A stretch of DNA of 64,000 nucleotides from Montifringilla adamsi (taxonomy: Eukaryota > Chordata > Aves > Passeriformes > Passeridae), in contig JAGGNK010012448.1 of assembly GCA_017590115.1 (NCBI GenBank), positions 3,872,440-3,936,439 on the forward strand, written 5' to 3'. This document shows, one piece after another, positions 61,457 to 64,000 of this stretch (the stretch's first letter is position 1; each line of letters begins with the position of its first letter). A program made the translations under genes and the position numbers. Under the pieces are notes generated by a model that was not told the origin of the DNA, did no database searches, and worked only from the letters and a program-made list of their open reading frames with translations.

Positions 61457-61957
61457 CTAAAAAAAAATGTCCTCCTCTCTGTTCATATAAGCTTCAACAA
61501 CTTCAGAAAAAAAATTTGTTTCTCAGGAATTTGGCAAGTTTTTCAAGGAAACAGAAGGAAAAATCCTAAAACAAAATGGAATATGATAGTCATTCTTAAA
61601 CTAAAAGGTTTCTTAAACATATTAGTGATTAATAACTACATTCTTATTTAGTGACAGTAAAAAGATGAATAGTTCAGCCAAAAAGAATCTATTGAAAATT
61701 AAAAATTAACAAATATATTTTTTATAGAAAAACACTGGGAGAAGCATACAATTGTCATGAAATTTCCACATTACTAACACTGCAAACTGAAGTTCAGTAA
61801 AAAAACAGAGCTGATTCAGCTGCATCTAAAACAAAACTGAAGTCAGATACACTTCTGAGAAGCAAGTATTTCTTGTTAATTCATGCTTTAGAGTTTGACA
61901 AGAATGTTTAATACCCACTTCAGGGCTGACATAGATTTCTTTATCATTAAGACTTAC
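61457..61957 (-). other. GCNT1: Predicted GCNT1 intron in the 5' leader
   Basis: About 500 bp, with a GTAAGT donor next to the exon at 61958 and a TTTTTTTTTAG acceptor at 61457. No repeat was recognised within it. Confidence 0.55.
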
Positions 61958-62090
61958 CACTCACTTCCTGGATAGCAGCCATGCTTTAGTTCTCGCTGGC
62001 AAAGAAGTCCCTGCAGCCTTTCAAGATCTTTATGTGAGACAGTCTCTTCAACATCCTTCATATGAGCTTAGAAATACCACCAGGGAAGAG
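61958..62090 (-). other. GCNT1: Predicted GCNT1 5' exon (133 nt)
   Basis: On the - strand a pyrimidine tract ending TTCTCATCAG precedes the exon and a consensus GTAAGT follows it, so both splice sites are good. The exon carries three ATGs. One (62061) opens a 42-codon frame that, after splicing, stops one base before the GCNT1 ATG. One gives a short 22-codon frame. The third (61982, AAGCATGG, strong context) is in frame with GCNT1 and would add 17 residues. Because the exon has an acceptor, at least one more exon lies further upstream. Confidence 0.55.
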
Positions 62091-64000
62091 CTGATGAGAA
62101 GGGCAAGGAAAAAAAGTTATTATAGCAGGGCACCTCAGTTTTGAGTTGTGAGAAAAACTGTTACTGAATTGCTGAGAGAGGTTTTTAAGGTAAGAGGCAA
62201 TACTTGCAACCTGTATCTCAAGCTGATTTGTATCAAGTTACTGCAAGTGCACTAATCTAAGTGCACAGCAGTGTTGCATTACCATCATTTAAACACAATT
62301 GTTTTTAATATTCAGCAATTACTTTTATGTGGAGGTATGCTACAATGCTGGATTGCAACATGATTTCTAGCCAATTTTATTTTCTACTTTACTGCACAAG
62401 CCCTAGATGATTTTTGTTTGTTAGTTCTGTTACTCTTTAAGCACCTTTTTTTCTTTTTCAGGACTCTGTGAACAGAATCACTGCAGTTGTGCAGCAGATA
62501 CAGCTGTAGCTGTTGAGAAAACTGCACTCTAGAACTGTATCGCAGAACTGTGTGTCTTTTAAATTTTTTTTTTAAAGTACTATCTCATGCAGGTAAATTG
62601 ATCAAGAACAGGATATCCTTAAATAACTTACATTGCTGCACAGATGCCACTTCTAATCACAAATTCACTGCCTAATAATTCAGTGCAGGTTTGAATTTCA
62701 AACCAGCCTCTAATTGCAAAAGCCCACACAGTTTATAGAGAATGTCTTCCAAAACATGAATCTGTAAGTTTATGAAACATTAAGTATTTGAGAGATACAA
62801 GGCTTCTTACATTTTTACTACTTTCAAGAAAAAAAGATAGTGCCTCAGAAAACTTTTTGAATAGCTGTAAGAATAACAGCTATTATCAGAAAAACTGATG
62901 AGAAACTTTGTTTAACAAAAATAAGTGCGTATTGTGTCCACTGCTCTTTTGCCATAGGTTGTTCAGCACAAGAATTTCCTTTTTCTCCCTATTTTCTTTA
63001 AGCTGCTCCAGTATCATTTTAAGTTTTAATTCCTAAACTGTGGCTCTTAAGCTGCTACTTGCAGATCTCATAACAGCTGCATTTAAGAAATTGAGGCATG
63101 GCATCACAGAGTTTTTCCTTAGTAATGCTGTCCGGGACGCACTACATGCTGGGTCCACCACTTTGCCCATGGCACTGCAACTGACTGGGGGAAGCAGCAG
63201 GTGGGAGGAGGGTGTGGAACACTGCACAAGTGTCTAGCACAGCTATGAGGATCAGGAAGTACTATAGTCAAATATTTTGTATTTCAAGCCAACAGCAGGC
63301 AGAGACCACAAACTAGACACAAATTTGTCACTAACAGCAGCATATAAACATTTTAATTACACTGAAGTGTACTTTGTTTTCAGAATTACAATTGTAAGTA
63401 TTTTATCCTGCATTTCTAATTTATTTTAAGGAAGGCAGTCAGTTGTTCACAGTGTATTTTTCATGTACAGTGAAGTCAAACTGGAAGAAAACTTAAAACT
63501 TAAGGAAAGTAGCCCAGTGAGCTAGCATGCAATTACAGTGGAAAGGACACAGACGCAAATTTTAACAATGAGGTCTTACACTTTGAATTAAAAAAAAAAT
63601 TTAAAAGGAAAATTCCAGAATTCTATCTTTCAATTTGCAATGTGACATAATTTAGAACATGTTTTAACACTTTGTAACTTATCACACTTTTGTATTTGAT
63701 ATCCTGCTTGTTTTCACTAGTAAATCTAATCCTCCAAAAACCATATTCATTGCATATTAAATTAACAGAGGAAGGAGACTATATATATGGTAGTGTCCAT
63801 TGGGTATATAGTTTCATAGGATGAAGGCTGTGATACTGCTTAACCTTCAATTACTGTATTCTGCCTACAAACTTAAAAATTAAGACATTTCTAGAACTTA
63901 AAGTGTACTTCAAATACAGTTACATTTGTGATACTTTAGCTGATAGACATAGGAATCCTTTCTTTAGGCCGTTGGCACTATTATTTTATCTTATTCTTAG
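62091..64000. other. Sequence upstream of the predicted GCNT1 exon
   Basis: AT-rich DNA with no recognised exon, transposon or CpG-rich promoter. It is probably intron between GCNT1 5' exons, with the promoter beyond the window; this is inference. Confidence 0.5.

Noticed and set aside
1..64000. CRISPR arrays, phage genes, bacterial operons, tRNA or rRNA genes
   Set aside because: The window is vertebrate nuclear DNA; I saw no regularly spaced repeats and no cloverleaf or rRNA signatures.

Overview
The window is a piece of a bird genome. Long introns, GT-AG splice sites, degraded CR1 LINE fragments with CR1-type 3' ends, and copies of an LTR that begins TGTCATGGTTTAACCCC and ends in CA (a family I know from neoavian birds) all point that way. 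It contains two protein-coding genes facing each other tail to tail: the 3' part of PRUNE2 (BMCC1/BNIPXL) on the + strand and GCNT1 (core 2 beta-1,6-N-acetylglucosaminyltransferase) on the - strand. The same convergent pair lies on human 9q21, a region that corresponds to the avian Z chromosome, so I infer a Z-linked segment. The gene calls rest on protein similarity and splice phase, not on a database search.

Layout. Positions 1-4881 are PRUNE2 intron. From 4882 to 28616 there are eleven coding exons whose splice phases join without a break. They encode an acidic linker, the BCH (CRAL-TRIO-like) domain, and a C-terminal tail built from tiny exons of 36, 39 and 48 nt. After the stop codon comes a probable long 3'UTR (to about 33.7 kb) carrying a CR1 fragment. 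From about 33.7 to 59.2 kb the DNA is intergenic and I see no gene. It holds two LTRs (one split by a nested CR1), further CR1 fragments and simple repeats. From 59.2 to 62.1 kb lies GCNT1 on the - strand: its whole coding region is one exon (60150-61430), preceded by a predicted 5' exon at 61958-62090. Positions 62091-64000 are upstream sequence without a recognisable exon or CpG-rich promoter.

The two genes are neighbours by synteny, not by pathway. PRUNE2 is a cytoplasmic BCH scaffold linked to Rho signalling and neuronal biology; GCNT1 is a Golgi enzyme that branches mucin-type O-glycans. I found no operon-like, CRISPR, phage or toxin system and no convincing RNA gene. The points most worth a second look are the run of frame-preserving small exons at the PRUNE2 C-terminus, a 36-T tract used as a 3' splice-site pyrimidine tract, the predicted GCNT1 leader (an in-frame upstream ATG plus an overlapping uORF that stops one base before the main ATG), and a recently inserted solo LTR with an intact 5-bp target duplication.
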